Below, piece after piece: positions 1-7,125 of a stretch of 13,934 bases of DNA. The notes under the pieces were generated by a model that searched no databases, was not told the DNA's origin, and was given only the letters and a program-made list of their open reading frames with translations. The position numbers and the translations under genes are program-made. The DNA is from JBKHHU01 sp046539045. Its GTDB lineage: Bacteria > Planctomycetota > Phycisphaerae > SM23-33. Within the stretch, counting starts at the first letter, position 1, and every line of letters begins with the position of its first letter. The stretch covers positions 1-13,934 of the forward strand of contig JBKHHU010000081.1 in assembly GCA_046539045.1 (NCBI GenBank), in the 5' to 3' direction.

Positions 1-315
1 GACAACAAGGTCTGCTTCCTGCGGATCGAAGCCCGCGGGTTCGGCGGGGTGCCGCTGAACATCGAGGCCCGCCTGAGCGTGGAGGACTCTCCCAACAGCG
101 CCGGCGAGAGCATCGACTGCATCCGCGTCTGCAAGCTCGCCCGCGATGCCGGACTGGCCGGGCCCATCAAGCCCATCAGCGCCTTCTGCATGAAGCACCC
201 GCCGGTGCAGTACACCGATGCAAAGGCCCACGAAATGGTCGAGGAATTCATCGGGAAATATTCCAAAGCCGCCCCCGTCGGCTCGGAAACAACCGCGGGC
301 ATGTCGGCAGAGTAG
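1..315 (+). CDS. ino1: Inositol-3-phosphate synthase (myo-inositol-1-phosphate synthase), C-terminal part
   Basis: This is the 3' end of a gene that starts before the window; 104 codons are visible in frame 1, ending at TAG. The enzyme converts glucose 6-phosphate to 1L-myo-inositol 1-phosphate in the cytoplasm, using NAD+ as a recycled cofactor, and is the first step of inositol and inositol-lipid synthesis. The visible part contains the family's conserved C-terminal stretch: FGGVPLNIEARLSVEDSPNS, then AGESIDCIRVCKLA and a KHPPVQY motif. The LSVEDSPNSAG block is a hallmark of the family and close to diagnostic. The C-terminal tail after VEEFIGKY is polar and looks non-conserved. The catalytic N-terminal Rossmann part is outside the window, so intactness cannot be judged. 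An intrinsic terminator follows the stop by about 20 nt. Confidence 0.88.
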   Translation, partial: DNKVCFLRIEARGFGGVPLNIEARLSVEDSPNSAGESIDCIRVCKLARDAGLAGPIKPISAFCMKHPPVQYTDAKAHEMVEEFIGKYSKAAPVGSETTAGMSAE

Positions 316-334
316 TCGCTACTGCCCAGCATTC

Positions 335-372
335 AGGCCCGGCGCGGATACGATTCCGCACCGGGCCTTTTT
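335..372 (+). terminator. Rho-independent terminator of the inositol-phosphate synthase gene
   Basis: A 14-bp stem is seen: arm AGGCCCGGCGCGGA (335-348), loop TACGAT, arm TCCGCACCGGGCCT (355-368), with one C-A mismatch. It is followed directly by a run of T (368-372). It lies 20 nt after the stop codon at 315, so it should end transcription of the upstream gene. The T-run overlaps the ATG at 374, which argues against that codon as the start of the next gene. Confidence 0.85.
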
Positions 373-397
373 CATGTACCCAACGGGAACGCCTCGA

Positions 398-820
398 ATG
401 GAACGTCCCCTGCGACATCTCATCCTGCGAATCGCCTGTGCTGCTGTGCCGGTGGTCTTCTGGGCCGGCCACGCGGTCCTTTTGATGCTTTATCACACCA
501 AGACGGGCGCAGTATTGTGGGACGCAGCCGCGTTCCTGCTCATCGCCGGGACGGGCGCTGTCGTGGCGCTGGTGGACCCCGGACCGCGGTGGACCGGGAC
601 ACACCTGGCCGCCGCTTTGGTGTCCGGGATTCTGTCGTTCCCGCTGGCGGTGTTCGTCGCTGCCGGGATGACCGGCGATCAGGAGCTCCTCGCCGGGCCC
701 ACGAGTGCCGTGCTCCCGGCCTCAGTCGTTGGGGTGTACGTGATCGTGTTCCCTGCAGGTTGGGTACTCCTCGGCCGTCGTCGACCCGCCGGCAGACCGC
801 CCGAGCCCGGTCCGAAGTAA
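398..820 (+). CDS. Small four-helix membrane protein, unknown function
   Basis: No family was recognised. The 140-residue product starts MERPLRHLILRI and has four hydrophobic segments: about residues 8-31, 40-62, 69-92 and 103-125. They are separated by short loops, and the protein ends in an Arg/Pro-rich tail (GRRRPAGRPPEPGPK) that is probably cytoplasmic by the positive-inside rule. The frame is open further upstream, but that part overlaps the previous gene and its terminator. The ATG at 374 sits at the terminator's T-run. The ATG at 398, with a GGGAAC stretch about 10 nt upstream, is therefore preferred. It is an integral inner-membrane protein by composition only; no catalytic motif is visible. 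The next gene starts 53 nt downstream on the same strand. Confidence 0.6.
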   Translation: MERPLRHLILRIACAAVPVVFWAGHAVLLMLYHTKTGAVLWDAAAFLLIAGTGAVVALVDPGPRWTGTHLAAALVSGILSFPLAVFVAAGMTGDQELLAGPTSAVLPASVVGVYVIVFPAGWVLLGRRRPAGRPPEPGPK

Positions 821-839
821 GCGTCGTCTGCCTGGGTGG

Positions 840-867
840 TTTCATGAACTCTTTGGATGGGTATAAT
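840..867 (+). promoter_or_regulatory. Candidate promoter giving a leaderless pfkB-family mRNA
   Basis: A perfect TATAAT lies at 862-867. A weak -35 candidate, TTTCAT, lies at 840-845 with a 16-nt spacer. Transcription would begin about 7 nt after the -10 box, at or next to the ATG at 874. The TATAAT match is strong but the -35 is poor. The alternative reading is that 844-873 is coding sequence of the kinase. Confidence 0.35.
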
Positions 868-873
868 GGCCGC

Positions 874-1821
874 ATGCCGACAAGGCCCAGGATCATCACG
901 GTTTCGCTCAACCCCGCCATCGACCGGACGGTCGAGGTACGCGATTTCGCTCTCGGCAAACACCAGAACGCGCGGGAAATCGCCCGCATCCCCGGCGGGA
1001 AGGCGATCAACGTATCGCGGGTCCTGTCGAAGCTGTCCATCTTCAGCGTGGCGACAGGTTTTCTCGGCCAGGACAACCGCCGGATTTTCCAGCAGCTCAC
1101 CGACGGTCCTCGCATCCGGGATGAGTTCATCTGCCTGCCCGGCGAGACCCGGGTCAACACCACCATCACCGACCCGGTCCGCAACCTGGATACCCACTTG
1201 AAGTACCCCGGGCTGGAGATCAGCAGCGACGTGCTGGCCCAGTTGGAGGAGAAGCTCCACGCCCTGGCCGGCCCGGACAGCGCCGTGGTCTTCAGCGGAT
1301 CGGCTCCGCCCGGAATCGCGCCTCAGCAGCATTGTCGCCTCGTGCGCCGCTGCGCCGAGGCAGGCTCGCGCGTGCTGGTGGACACCTCCGGACCGGCTCT
1401 GCGACAGCTGTCCGACCAGCCGATGTGGGTGATCAAACCGAACCTCGCCGAACTGCAGGAGCTGGCCGGTCGCGAGTTGCGCGGCGAGGCGGAACGGTTC
1501 GAATTCGCCCGCGGGCTTACCAGACATATTGACCACGTGCTGCTGAGCCTCGGCAGCGAAGGGGCGTGCCTGTTCACCCCACAGCTTGCCCTGCATGCTG
1601 CCGTGGGGATTCCTCTCAGTGAGGTCGTCAACACCGTCGGCTGCGGAGATGCACTGCTGGCGGGGTTCCTTGCCGGTCTGTGGCGGGCAGCGCCGGTCAA
1701 GGAAGCGTTCAGCGATGCGGTTGCCCTGGCCAGTGCCGCTGCCTGCACCGCCACCTCGGCAGAGTTCCATCCGGACACCTACAGCAAACTGCGAACCCGT
1801 GTAGCCCTTACCGCACTTTAG
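874..1821 (+). CDS. PfkB-family sugar-phosphate kinase (1-phosphofructokinase / tagatose-6-phosphate kinase type)
   Basis: This is an ATP-dependent kinase of the ribokinase/PfkB superfamily. By its closest motifs it belongs to the hexose-phosphate kinase branch (FruK, LacC, PfkB), which phosphorylates fructose 1-phosphate, tagatose 6-phosphate or fructose 6-phosphate. In the 315-aa product LNPAID (residues 12-17) is the N-terminal substrate-binding strand. GGKAINVSR (41-49) is PfkB signature 1. KPN (188-190) is the conserved nucleotide-domain strand. NTVGCGDALLAGFLAG (253-268) is signature 2, with catalytic Asp259. The usual GAGD reads GCGD here. The length is normal for the family. An in-frame ATG at 844 would add ten residues, but 874 fits the family N-terminus and the nearby -10 box. 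A HAD phosphatase gene follows 21 nt later, so the two probably form a carbohydrate-phosphate operon. The exact substrate cannot be read from sequence. Confidence 0.85.
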   Translation: MPTRPRIITVSLNPAIDRTVEVRDFALGKHQNAREIARIPGGKAINVSRVLSKLSIFSVATGFLGQDNRRIFQQLTDGPRIRDEFICLPGETRVNTTITDPVRNLDTHLKYPGLEISSDVLAQLEEKLHALAGPDSAVVFSGSAPPGIAPQQHCRLVRRCAEAGSRVLVDTSGPALRQLSDQPMWVIKPNLAELQELAGRELRGEAERFEFARGLTRHIDHVLLSLGSEGACLFTPQLALHAAVGIPLSEVVNTVGCGDALLAGFLAGLWRAAPVKEAFSDAVALASAAACTATSAEFHPDTYSKLRTRVALTAL

Positions 1822-1842
1822 CGATTACGGAGTACCAGCCGC

Positions 1843-2523
1843 ATGAACGACAAGAAGCTCAGAGGCGTCATTTTCGATATGGACGGAGTCCTCTGCGACT
1901 CGGAAGAGTACATCTGCCAGGCGGCCCGGAAGATGTTCCAGGAACGGTATCAGACGGATGTGCCGCCGGAAGATTTCCTGCCGTTCGTGGGCGCCGGCGA
2001 AGACCGTTACGTCGGCGGACCGGCTGAGAAACACGGGCTCCGGATCGACCTCCAAGCCGACAAGGCCAGAACCTACGAACTCTATCTCGAAGTCATTCAA
2101 GGGAAAATGGACCCGCTTCCCGGCGTGCTGGAATTCGTGGAACTGATGCGGATGCGGGGGGTCAAGCTGGCCGTGGCAACTGCGGCCGATCACGTGAAGA
2201 TGGCCGGCAACCTGAAAGAGATCGGCCTGCCGGAAGATACATTCGACGCCATCGTCACCGGTTCGGACGTCGAACGTAAGAAACCCAATCCCGACGGATT
2301 CCTGCTGGCAGCTGAGCGGCTGGCGATACCCGCCGAAGAATGCATGGTCGTCGAGGATGCGATCAACGGCTGCAAGGCAGCCAAGGCAGCCGGTAGCGTG
2401 TGTCTGGGGCTGACTACCAGCTTCACCGACGAGCAACTGATCCAGGCCGGCGCCGATTTCACCGCGCCTCACCTGGGTGCCGTCGGCCCGGACATCTATT
2501 CACTGTTCATCGCCCAAGCCTGA
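1843..2523 (+). CDS. HAD-superfamily phosphatase, beta-phosphoglucomutase-like
   Basis: This cytoplasmic Mg2+-dependent phosphohydrolase or phosphomutase belongs to the subfamily containing beta-phosphoglucomutase and the 2-deoxyglucose-6-phosphate and phosphoglycolate phosphatases. All four HAD motifs are present in the 226-aa product. FDMDGVLCDSE (11-21) carries nucleophile Asp12 and acid/base Asp14. ATAAD has Thr113 as motif II. RKKPNPD has Lys147 as motif III. VVEDAINGCKAAKAAG (169-184) holds the metal-binding E171-D172. The cap lies at residues 20-90 (small helical C1 type), and length is typical. A GGAG at 1829-1832 sits 10 nt before the ATG. It follows the PfkB-family kinase by 21 nt, which suggests co-transcription and a substrate among sugar phosphates. 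Mutase and phosphatase activity cannot be separated from sequence alone. Confidence 0.87.
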   Translation: MNDKKLRGVIFDMDGVLCDSEEYICQAARKMFQERYQTDVPPEDFLPFVGAGEDRYVGGPAEKHGLRIDLQADKARTYELYLEVIQGKMDPLPGVLEFVELMRMRGVKLAVATAADHVKMAGNLKEIGLPEDTFDAIVTGSDVERKKPNPDGFLLAAERLAIPAEECMVVEDAINGCKAAKAAGSVCLGLTTSFTDEQLIQAGADFTAPHLGAVGPDIYSLFIAQA

Positions 2524-2573
2524 TCCCCTGGATCAAGCGACCGGAATAACAAAACCGTTTGCGCTCGGCTTCC

Positions 2574-2615
2574 GTGTTTTGCACGTGGTATTCTGTACTT
2601 TGTACCTCGTACTTT
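2574..2615. repeat. Degenerate 7-nt tandem tract between convergent genes
   Basis: Six consecutive 7-nt units start at 2574, 2581, 2588, 2595, 2602 and 2609: GTGTTTT, GCACGTG, GTATTCT, GTACTTT, GTACCTC, GTACTTT. The phase is exact although the units differ. The tract fills most of the gap between the HAD gene stop (2523) and the DinB gene stop (2619), where the two strands converge. It is not coding on either strand in any convincing way. A short hairpin (TGATCC, CCT, GGATCA; 2521-2535) at the HAD stop codon is the only other structure in this gap, and it lacks a T-run. Confidence 0.7.
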
Positions 2616-2618
2616 CCC

Positions 2619-3083
2619 TCACACCCACTGATTCTGGTCGTGGTCGAACTGCTTCTGCCAGCAGCAGACTTCACCGGTGTGGTGCTGAAGGTGACGGATA
2701 GCGTACGTGATGCGCTCCAGGGCAAGCGTGCCCTTTTCATCCGTCGGCTGGTCCAGGCCCTGCTCGTCCAGCCGTTCGATCCACCGGTCGGTTTTCGCGC
2801 GGTTCTCATGCAGGTAGCCGACCATCTGCTCCTGCGTGGGCAGGTCGGCGTCGGTCATTTCCCATACCGGGGGCCCGAACCGCCCCGCACCGAAAATGCT
2901 GCTGTCCTGACAGGTATAGAACTCCGCCGCCTGCAACGCGTGCAGCGTGGCGCGGGCCGGGCCGTCGTAGGGTGACCTTCCGCTGCGCCACTGCTCTTCG
3001 GTGAATTTGGGAATCGCTCCACTCAGCACACCGAACGCTTCGGCGAACTGCCGTTTCAGACTCTCCGCCATTGCCCCTGCCAT
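2619..3083 (-). CDS. DinB-family putative metalloprotein
   Basis: This 154-aa all-helical protein belongs to the DinB/YfiT-like fold, a four-helix bundle that binds a divalent metal through three histidines. Members act as thiol transferases or hydrolases, or are of unknown function. In the sequence His48 (in ATLHALQAAEFY) and the HLQHHTGEV segment (131-139, with His131 and His135) provide the expected metal ligands. HLxHHxG is the typical C-terminal DinB motif. The chosen start at 3083 has GAGGAG ending 4 nt upstream on the minus strand; an ATG four codons later (3071) is also possible. It lies 22 nt downstream of the PQQ-propeller/HEAT gene on the same strand, so the two are probably co-transcribed. 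No signal peptide is visible, so it is likely cytoplasmic. Its substrate is unknown. Confidence 0.8.
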   Translation of the reverse strand: MAGAMAESLKRQFAEAFGVLSGAIPKFTEEQWRSGRSPYDGPARATLHALQAAEFYTCQDSSIFGAGRFGPPVWEMTDADLPTQEQMVGYLHENRAKTDRWIERLDEQGLDQPTDEKGTLALERITYAIRHLQHHTGEVCCWQKQFDHDQNQWV

Positions 3084-3105
3084 GTCGCTCCTCTTGTACC
3101 GGTCG

Positions 3106-5262
3106 TTAGCCCTTGTCCAATTCCTGCAATGCCTTCTTCGCCGCCTTGACCACGTTCTCGTCTTCGTCTTTCTGAGCTTCTGCCAAAGACTTCCGCACCG
3201 CCTGGCTGTCTACGCCGATTTTGCCCAGGGCGATTGCGGCGTGGACCCGGGCGTCGGGATACTGGGAGTCAAGCAGCTTGATCAGTTCGGGCACGGCTCC
3301 GGACGCTTTAGGCCCGATCCGACCCAGCGTCTCGGCGGCGTGTGCCCGGAACCACTGATCGTGCGTGTGCAGCACGTGGATGAGTTCATTCACCGCCGAC
3401 GCTGCCTTGGGCCCCAGTTCCTTGAACACCTCGATGACCCACCAGCGGGTGCGTTTATCGCCGCGCCCGAGGATGGTCAGAAGCGGCTCGACCGCGTCCG
3501 AACCGGTCTTGACCAACAGCGGCGTCGCCTGTTTGCGTATGCCTTTGCTGGTCTCCGCGGTGAGGGCGATCGCTTCTGCCAGCGAATCAGCCCCGGTCGC
3601 CTGAACGATGGCCGCCGCTGCGTGTCCCTGTTTCCAGATCGCATCATCCTGCAGCACGCCGATCAGCGCCGGGGCGGCCATGGCGCCCAGGTCGCCGACG
3701 ATTCCGGCTGCCTTTTTCCGGACGGCTTCGTTCGGATCGCGAAGTGCCTTCAGCAGCGGTTTGAGCGCCGATCGGGCCTGCGGGCCGGTCTTGGCGATCC
3801 CTTCCAAAGCGGCCAGCCGTCGATCGGCGGACTTGGAATCCAGCTCATTCACGAGCTCGGCCAGCTTGGCCTTTGTCTTGCGGATCTGGGCCATCCGGTC
3901 GGCGCGCAGTTCGTAGACCAGCAACGGCCCGTAGCGCAGGAACAGCTTGCCTTCGGCCACCACCGGATTGGCCGAGAGCTGCCAGTCGACATCCCGAACG
4001 CTCAGCTCGGCCTCCGAGAGTTCCGGAATGAAGCTGCCGGTGATCTTGAAGCCGTCCTGGGTAGGCACGGCCAGGCTGACCTTCGGCACCCTTACCTTGC
4101 TGCCTTCCTTGCGGACCAGCTCGGTATAGATGACCTTGCCGTCGGCGGAGATGACGTGTCCGCGGTTGTTCGCGGCCTTCTCCCAGTGCAGCAGCTTGCC
4201 GGTCTCGGCGTCCAGGCAGAGCAGGCCGCAGCCTTTCTTGACGCGATCGCCCTTCTTCTTCTCTTTCTTCTTGTCCAGCGGCTCGTTGATCTGCTCCGGC
4301 ATGTACGGCTTTTCGTTCGGGTTGCCGAAGACATAGACCCGGCCGTCCAGAATGACCGCGTGGGAATACCCGCCAGGCCAGTTGCGCTGCCAGAGCACCT
4401 TGTAGTCTTCGCCGTTCCTGGAGAGCTTGAGCATCTGGATCGCCCCGCCGCGGCCGTACAGCAGATAGCCGTCGGAGTAGACCGGCGTGAGGGTCTTCTC
4501 GCCGACCTTGCGGATTTCCCAGAGCTTCTTGCCGTTGGTCGGGTCGAGCATGACCACGTAGCGCCACGACGGATAGAACACCAGATCGCGCCCGTTGTGG
4601 TTGAACAGCGCGCCGGACACATCGGCAGCGGAGTAGTAATCTTTATCGTTCTTCTCCGCCGGGGTCTCCCAGACCTTGTCGCCGGTCTTCACATCCACGG
4701 CGATGAACGGCGGGGTCGCGTCCAGGCGGCTGCAGGTGTTGAGGATGACCTTGTCCTTGTAGAGCAGGGGCGTTTCCGGATATCCCCAGCCCATAGTGCC
4801 TTTCTTGGCGCCGAAGGACTTCCAGGCATTGATGTTCCAGCGGATCGACTCGGTGGACGTATCAAATGCGTAGATCCCGGCGTTGGGCGTGGTGGTGATG
4901 ACGATGTCATCCTTCACCAGCGGAGTAGATCGCGTGCCGCCGAACCGTTTCCAGCCTGCCCCCGCAATCGGGTGCCGGCCGAGCAATTCGCCGGTGAGGT
5001 TGAACACGTACAGGTGACTCATCTCCCCGCCGGCGATGTATACCTTGCCATCGGCAACGGTGACTCCGGCATACCCGGCTCCGATCTCGTATTTCCATGC
5101 CAGCACCGGGCCCCCTTCCGGCCAGGAGCGGATCAGCCCCTCGGCTGGGTATTTGCCCGAGGTGTCAACGCCCCGGTATCCCAGCGGTTGCTGGGCCTGG
5201 AGCAGGTTGGAGGCAGAGAAAACGATCAGCGCGATAATCCAGCACGCGTTTACAGACTTCAT
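3106..5262 (-). CDS. Secreted PQQ-like beta-propeller protein with C-terminal HEAT repeats
   Basis: The 718-aa product begins with a signal peptide (MKSVNACWIIALIVFSASNLLQA, cut near residue 23), so it should act outside the cytoplasm. Residues about 25-455 are PQQ-type beta-propeller blades. They recur as aspartate-rich strand motifs such as VTVADGKVYIAG, IYAFDTST, IAVDVKTGDKVWE, VMLDPTNGKKLWE and CLDAETGKLLHWE. About residues 475-715 are helical HEAT-type repeats (LKPLLKALRDPNEAVRKKAA, then VPELIKLLDSQYPDARVHAA and similar). BamB-like propellers and HEAT repeats are both protein-binding scaffolds, so a structural or assembly role is more likely than a PQQ-dependent dehydrogenase. No dehydrogenase active-site pair was identified. 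A Lys-rich loop (KKKEKKKGDRVKKG) interrupts the propeller. The ATG at 5262 is preferred because GAGG lies 4-5 nt upstream and the signal peptide follows directly; ATGs at 5271 and 5286 have no good ribosome site. Confidence 0.85.
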   Translation of the reverse strand: MKSVNACWIIALIVFSASNLLQAQQPLGYRGVDTSGKYPAEGLIRSWPEGGPVLAWKYEIGAGYAGVTVADGKVYIAGGEMSHLYVFNLTGELLGRHPIAGAGWKRFGGTRSTPLVKDDIVITTTPNAGIYAFDTSTESIRWNINAWKSFGAKKGTMGWGYPETPLLYKDKVILNTCSRLDATPPFIAVDVKTGDKVWETPAEKNDKDYYSAADVSGALFNHNGRDLVFYPSWRYVVMLDPTNGKKLWEIRKVGEKTLTPVYSDGYLLYGRGGAIQMLKLSRNGEDYKVLWQRNWPGGYSHAVILDGRVYVFGNPNEKPYMPEQINEPLDKKKEKKKGDRVKKGCGLLCLDAETGKLLHWEKAANNRGHVISADGKVIYTELVRKEGSKVRVPKVSLAVPTQDGFKITGSFIPELSEAELSVRDVDWQLSANPVVAEGKLFLRYGPLLVYELRADRMAQIRKTKAKLAELVNELDSKSADRRLAALEGIAKTGPQARSALKPLLKALRDPNEAVRKKAAGIVGDLGAMAAPALIGVLQDDAIWKQGHAAAAIVQATGADSLAEAIALTAETSKGIRKQATPLLVKTGSDAVEPLLTILGRGDKRTRWWVIEVFKELGPKAASAVNELIHVLHTHDQWFRAHAAETLGRIGPKASGAVPELIKLLDSQYPDARVHAAIALGKIGVDSQAVRKSLAEAQKDEDENVVKAAKKALQELDKG

Positions 5263-5466
5263 GGTCCTCATAGGAGAGCTCTTCATTCATGCAAGAGACA
5301 GGAAACGTGAACTACCCGCGTCGCTACAGCAACCTACGACAAATGTAACCCCGCTTGCTTCGGAAAGTTTCTTTCGCGTGGAACCTGGTGTCGGCCGCCG
5401 GAGGCGGGTTTCGCCGTCATGTGCCGACCGGCGCCCGGCGGCCGCCTCGCAGAAGCGACAGAGCAA

Positions 5467-5751
5467 TCAGGTGCGTTTGCGTTTCCGGCGGCGCGACCGT
5501 TCCCCGCCGCTGAAGGTGCCCAGATCGGCCAGCACCGCCAGAACAATCAGAATCAGCCAGCCGATGGTGACTCCGCCGGAGGTGAGTATCGCCCCCATGT
5601 ACGCCAGCGTGGTATACGGCAGGAAGATGAACCCCAGCAGCGGCCAGATGACCGTGTCATACGCGATGCTGAACCAGTTGGTCAGCAACCAGATGAAGAA
5701 CAACGCCACCCGCGGGGCAATCAACGATACCAGGAAAATCAGACAACCCAT
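5467..5751 (-). CDS. Small conserved-looking membrane protein with basic tail
   Basis: The 94-residue product has three hydrophobic segments, at about 3-27, 31-53 and 58-78. It then carries a soluble C-terminus ending in a strongly basic run (SRRRKRKRT) that is expected to be cytoplasmic. The WPLLGFIFLPYTTLAY core (residues 36-51) and the N-terminal pattern resemble small uncharacterised membrane proteins seen in several bacterial phyla. No function can be assigned. The start is well supported: AAGGAG lies 7 nt before the ATG on the minus strand. It is 44 nt downstream of the PIN-domain gene on the same strand and may ride on that operon, though it looks like an ordinary housekeeping membrane protein. 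The 204 bases beyond it, up to 5262, hold no gene; a GC-rich inverted repeat (5393-5401 with 5435-5443) has no T-run. Confidence 0.78.
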   Translation of the reverse strand: MGCLIFLVSLIAPRVALFFIWLLTNWFSIAYDTVIWPLLGFIFLPYTTLAYMGAILTSGGVTIGWLILIVLAVLADLGTFSGGERSRRRKRKRT

Positions 5752-5795
5752 GCAAAGCTCCTTTCACGGGTATGTTAGCGGGCAGCAGAGGAACA

Positions 5796-6290
5796 TCATT
5801 CAGCTTCGTCGTCCGGTTCCGAGTCGTAGTCGAAGAGATGGTTCGGCATGGTGGGGAGGTCTCTTGCCTGAAGACCCGCGCTCTCTGCCAGTTTCCGGCA
5901 GTTGGCATCGTGTGAGTACAGGACATCGGCGCCCGCAGCCACGGCTGTGGCTACAATCAGCATATCTGCTTTCATAGCTGTTCGCCGGCCTTGGTAGTCA
6001 TCGGGCCGCCAATTCCTCGGGAAATGAGTTCCGATCAGGTTGGCGGCAATGGAGTCGAACGGCTTTACGAGGAACGTTTCGTGCAGGATGCGAGACTGGG
6101 CCCTCCTTTCCTGTTCGGACGATCCCCTCAGGAATTCCGCTTCCGTGATAGTGGAAATTATTACTGAAGTCTGCTCCTCATCGAAACTCTCCATCAACCA
6201 CTGAGCCCGCTTGACCATCTCTTGCTGTCCGGCTGAGCATTCCTCTCTGATCCACCAGACAAGAACCATCGTATCGATACAGGCTATCAA
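5796..6290 (-). CDS. PIN-domain ribonuclease, VapC-like toxin candidate
   Basis: This 164-aa protein has the acidic active-site pattern of PIN nucleases. Asp6 lies in the first strand (CIDTMVLVWW), Glu50/Glu52 in ITEAEFLRG, Asp109 in MKADMLIVATA and Asp128 in YSHDANCRKLA. These residues bind Mg2+ or Mn2+ for single-strand RNA cleavage. VapC toxins of type II toxin-antitoxin systems typically cut tRNA or rRNA and are about 130-150 aa, so this one is slightly long with an acidic tail (YDSEPDDEAE). Its ATG overlaps the stop of the upstream 263-aa gene by 4 nt (6287-6290), indicating translational coupling, as in toxin-antitoxin pairs. The upstream partner is not a recognisable VapB, so the label 'toxin' is an inference; a processing nuclease is the alternative. 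It reads as less GC-rich than the neighbouring metabolic genes by eye, consistent with mobility. Confidence 0.82.
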   Translation of the reverse strand: MIACIDTMVLVWWIREECSAGQQEMVKRAQWLMESFDEEQTSVIISTITEAEFLRGSSEQERRAQSRILHETFLVKPFDSIAANLIGTHFPRNWRPDDYQGRRTAMKADMLIVATAVAAGADVLYSHDANCRKLAESAGLQARDLPTMPNHLFDYDSEPDDEAE

Positions 6291-7078
6291 TCATCTTCCC
6301 CTTCCTGATCTTTCGAGAACAGCAATTCACAGTCGGGCAGCGTATCCCAGCGGTCGGCCCCTGCTCGACGAAGCGACTGCCTTGCCTGCGAAAACTTCCC
6401 CCCACGTCGGCCTACAACCTGCCTGACATCAAATTCCACAACGCGCCGAGTGTCTCTGACCCAGACAGCTTCACCTTCAAGAACCACCTCCCGATAGAGC
6501 AGAGGCCCCAGTTCCCTTGCCAGCTTCTGACTGACGCTGCAATAGACCGCCTTGTTCTGCCCGGGTATGCGGACCATGCACCGCGGCCGCGTAGCGCCGC
6601 CGACCCTGACGACCCTGCACAACAGCGACGTCTGACCGCGGATGGTGTGTGCCGACTTGAGATCGTGATAGGTCTTTGGGGTGAACGTCGCCAGAATGTC
6701 GCTCCGCTCGCCGCCCGTTCGTCGCACGACGATGTCGCATTCCGCTCGATGGGCAGCCTTGCTTAACCTGCGGATGTCGACGAACCGGTCTGCCAGGCCC
6801 GGATCGATCCTGTTCTGCCGCAGGCATTCCCCAATGGTTTTCAGGCGCGGCAGGACTTCCTCGGCCCTGCTGGCCGTGCATCTGTACGTAGCAGAGCCAC
6901 GACAGATGTCCAGCAGAGCGATAGAAGGCGCCTCATCATCGTTGCCGTCATCCGGCACACCCACAAGACCTTTCAGCGCCCCAATGAGATCGGCCACGGC
7001 GCGCACCGAAACCTGCTCCGGGTACTTCTTCCGGAGCCAGATCTCAAAATCCGGTTTGGGTTTCCGGTTACGATTCAT
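6287..7078 (-). CDS. 263-aa protein paired with PIN nuclease (possible non-canonical antitoxin)
   Basis: No named family was recognised. The N-terminal part (1-30) is basic with NRNRKPKPDFEIWLRKKYP. Residues about 25-145 look mixed alpha/beta, with GSATYRCTAS at 61-70 and a helix-rich stretch after it. Residues about 145-222 are strand-rich (LLCRVVRVGG, CMVRIPGQ, VYCSVSQKLARELG, VVLEGEAVWV, VVEFDVRQV). This could be a small beta-barrel, OB-like nucleic-acid-binding domain, but that is only a pattern impression. A C-terminal tail ends in acidic residues. The start at 7078 is chosen because GGGAGGTGGAG lies just upstream and the predicted transcript starts near 7107; the ATG at 7102 would have almost no leader. 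It is first in the operon and overlaps the PIN gene by 4 nt, the usual place for an antitoxin. It is much larger than VapB-type antitoxins (about 70-90 aa). Confidence 0.65.
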   Translation of the reverse strand: MNRNRKPKPDFEIWLRKKYPEQVSVRAVADLIGALKGLVGVPDDGNDDEAPSIALLDICRGSATYRCTASRAEEVLPRLKTIGECLRQNRIDPGLADRFVDIRRLSKAAHRAECDIVVRRTGGERSDILATFTPKTYHDLKSAHTIRGQTSLLCRVVRVGGATRPRCMVRIPGQNKAVYCSVSQKLARELGPLLYREVVLEGEAVWVRDTRRVVEFDVRQVVGRRGGKFSQARQSLRRAGADRWDTLPDCELLFSKDQEGEDD

Positions 7079-7096
7079 GGCTCCACCTCCCGCCCC

Positions 7097-7125
7097 TATC
7101 ATTTACCTAACACATGATAGATCAT
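7097..7125. promoter_or_regulatory. Candidate autoregulatory operator of the PIN operon
   Basis: Nested inverted repeats surround the -10 box. TATCAT (7097-7102) pairs with ATGATA (7114-7119) across an 11-nt spacer, and ATGATAGATCAT (7114-7125) is itself an ATGAT-AG-ATCAT palindrome. Three copies of the ATCAT half-site in 29 bp over a promoter fit binding by an autoregulating antitoxin-type protein. This is inference from position and symmetry. Confidence 0.45.

Noticed and set aside
517..873. N-terminal extension of the PfkB-family kinase frame upstream to 517
   Set aside because: The extension overlaps the membrane-protein gene in another frame, is Arg-rich without a domain pattern, and the family N-terminus fits the ATG at 874.
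2521..2535. Hairpin TGATCC-CCT-GGATCA at the HAD stop codon as a terminator
   Set aside because: The stem is only 6 bp and is followed by AGCGACCGG, not a T-run.
3001..5310. A 769-codon open frame on the plus strand opposite the propeller/HEAT gene
   Set aside because: It has no recognisable domains and biased composition, and it spans the whole real gene plus part of the DinB gene. It is an antisense shadow.
5393..5443. Inverted repeat GGCCGCCGG / CCGGCGGCC as a terminator of the small membrane protein gene
   Set aside because: The loop is 33 nt and no T-run follows on the minus strand; such matches are expected in GC-rich sequence.
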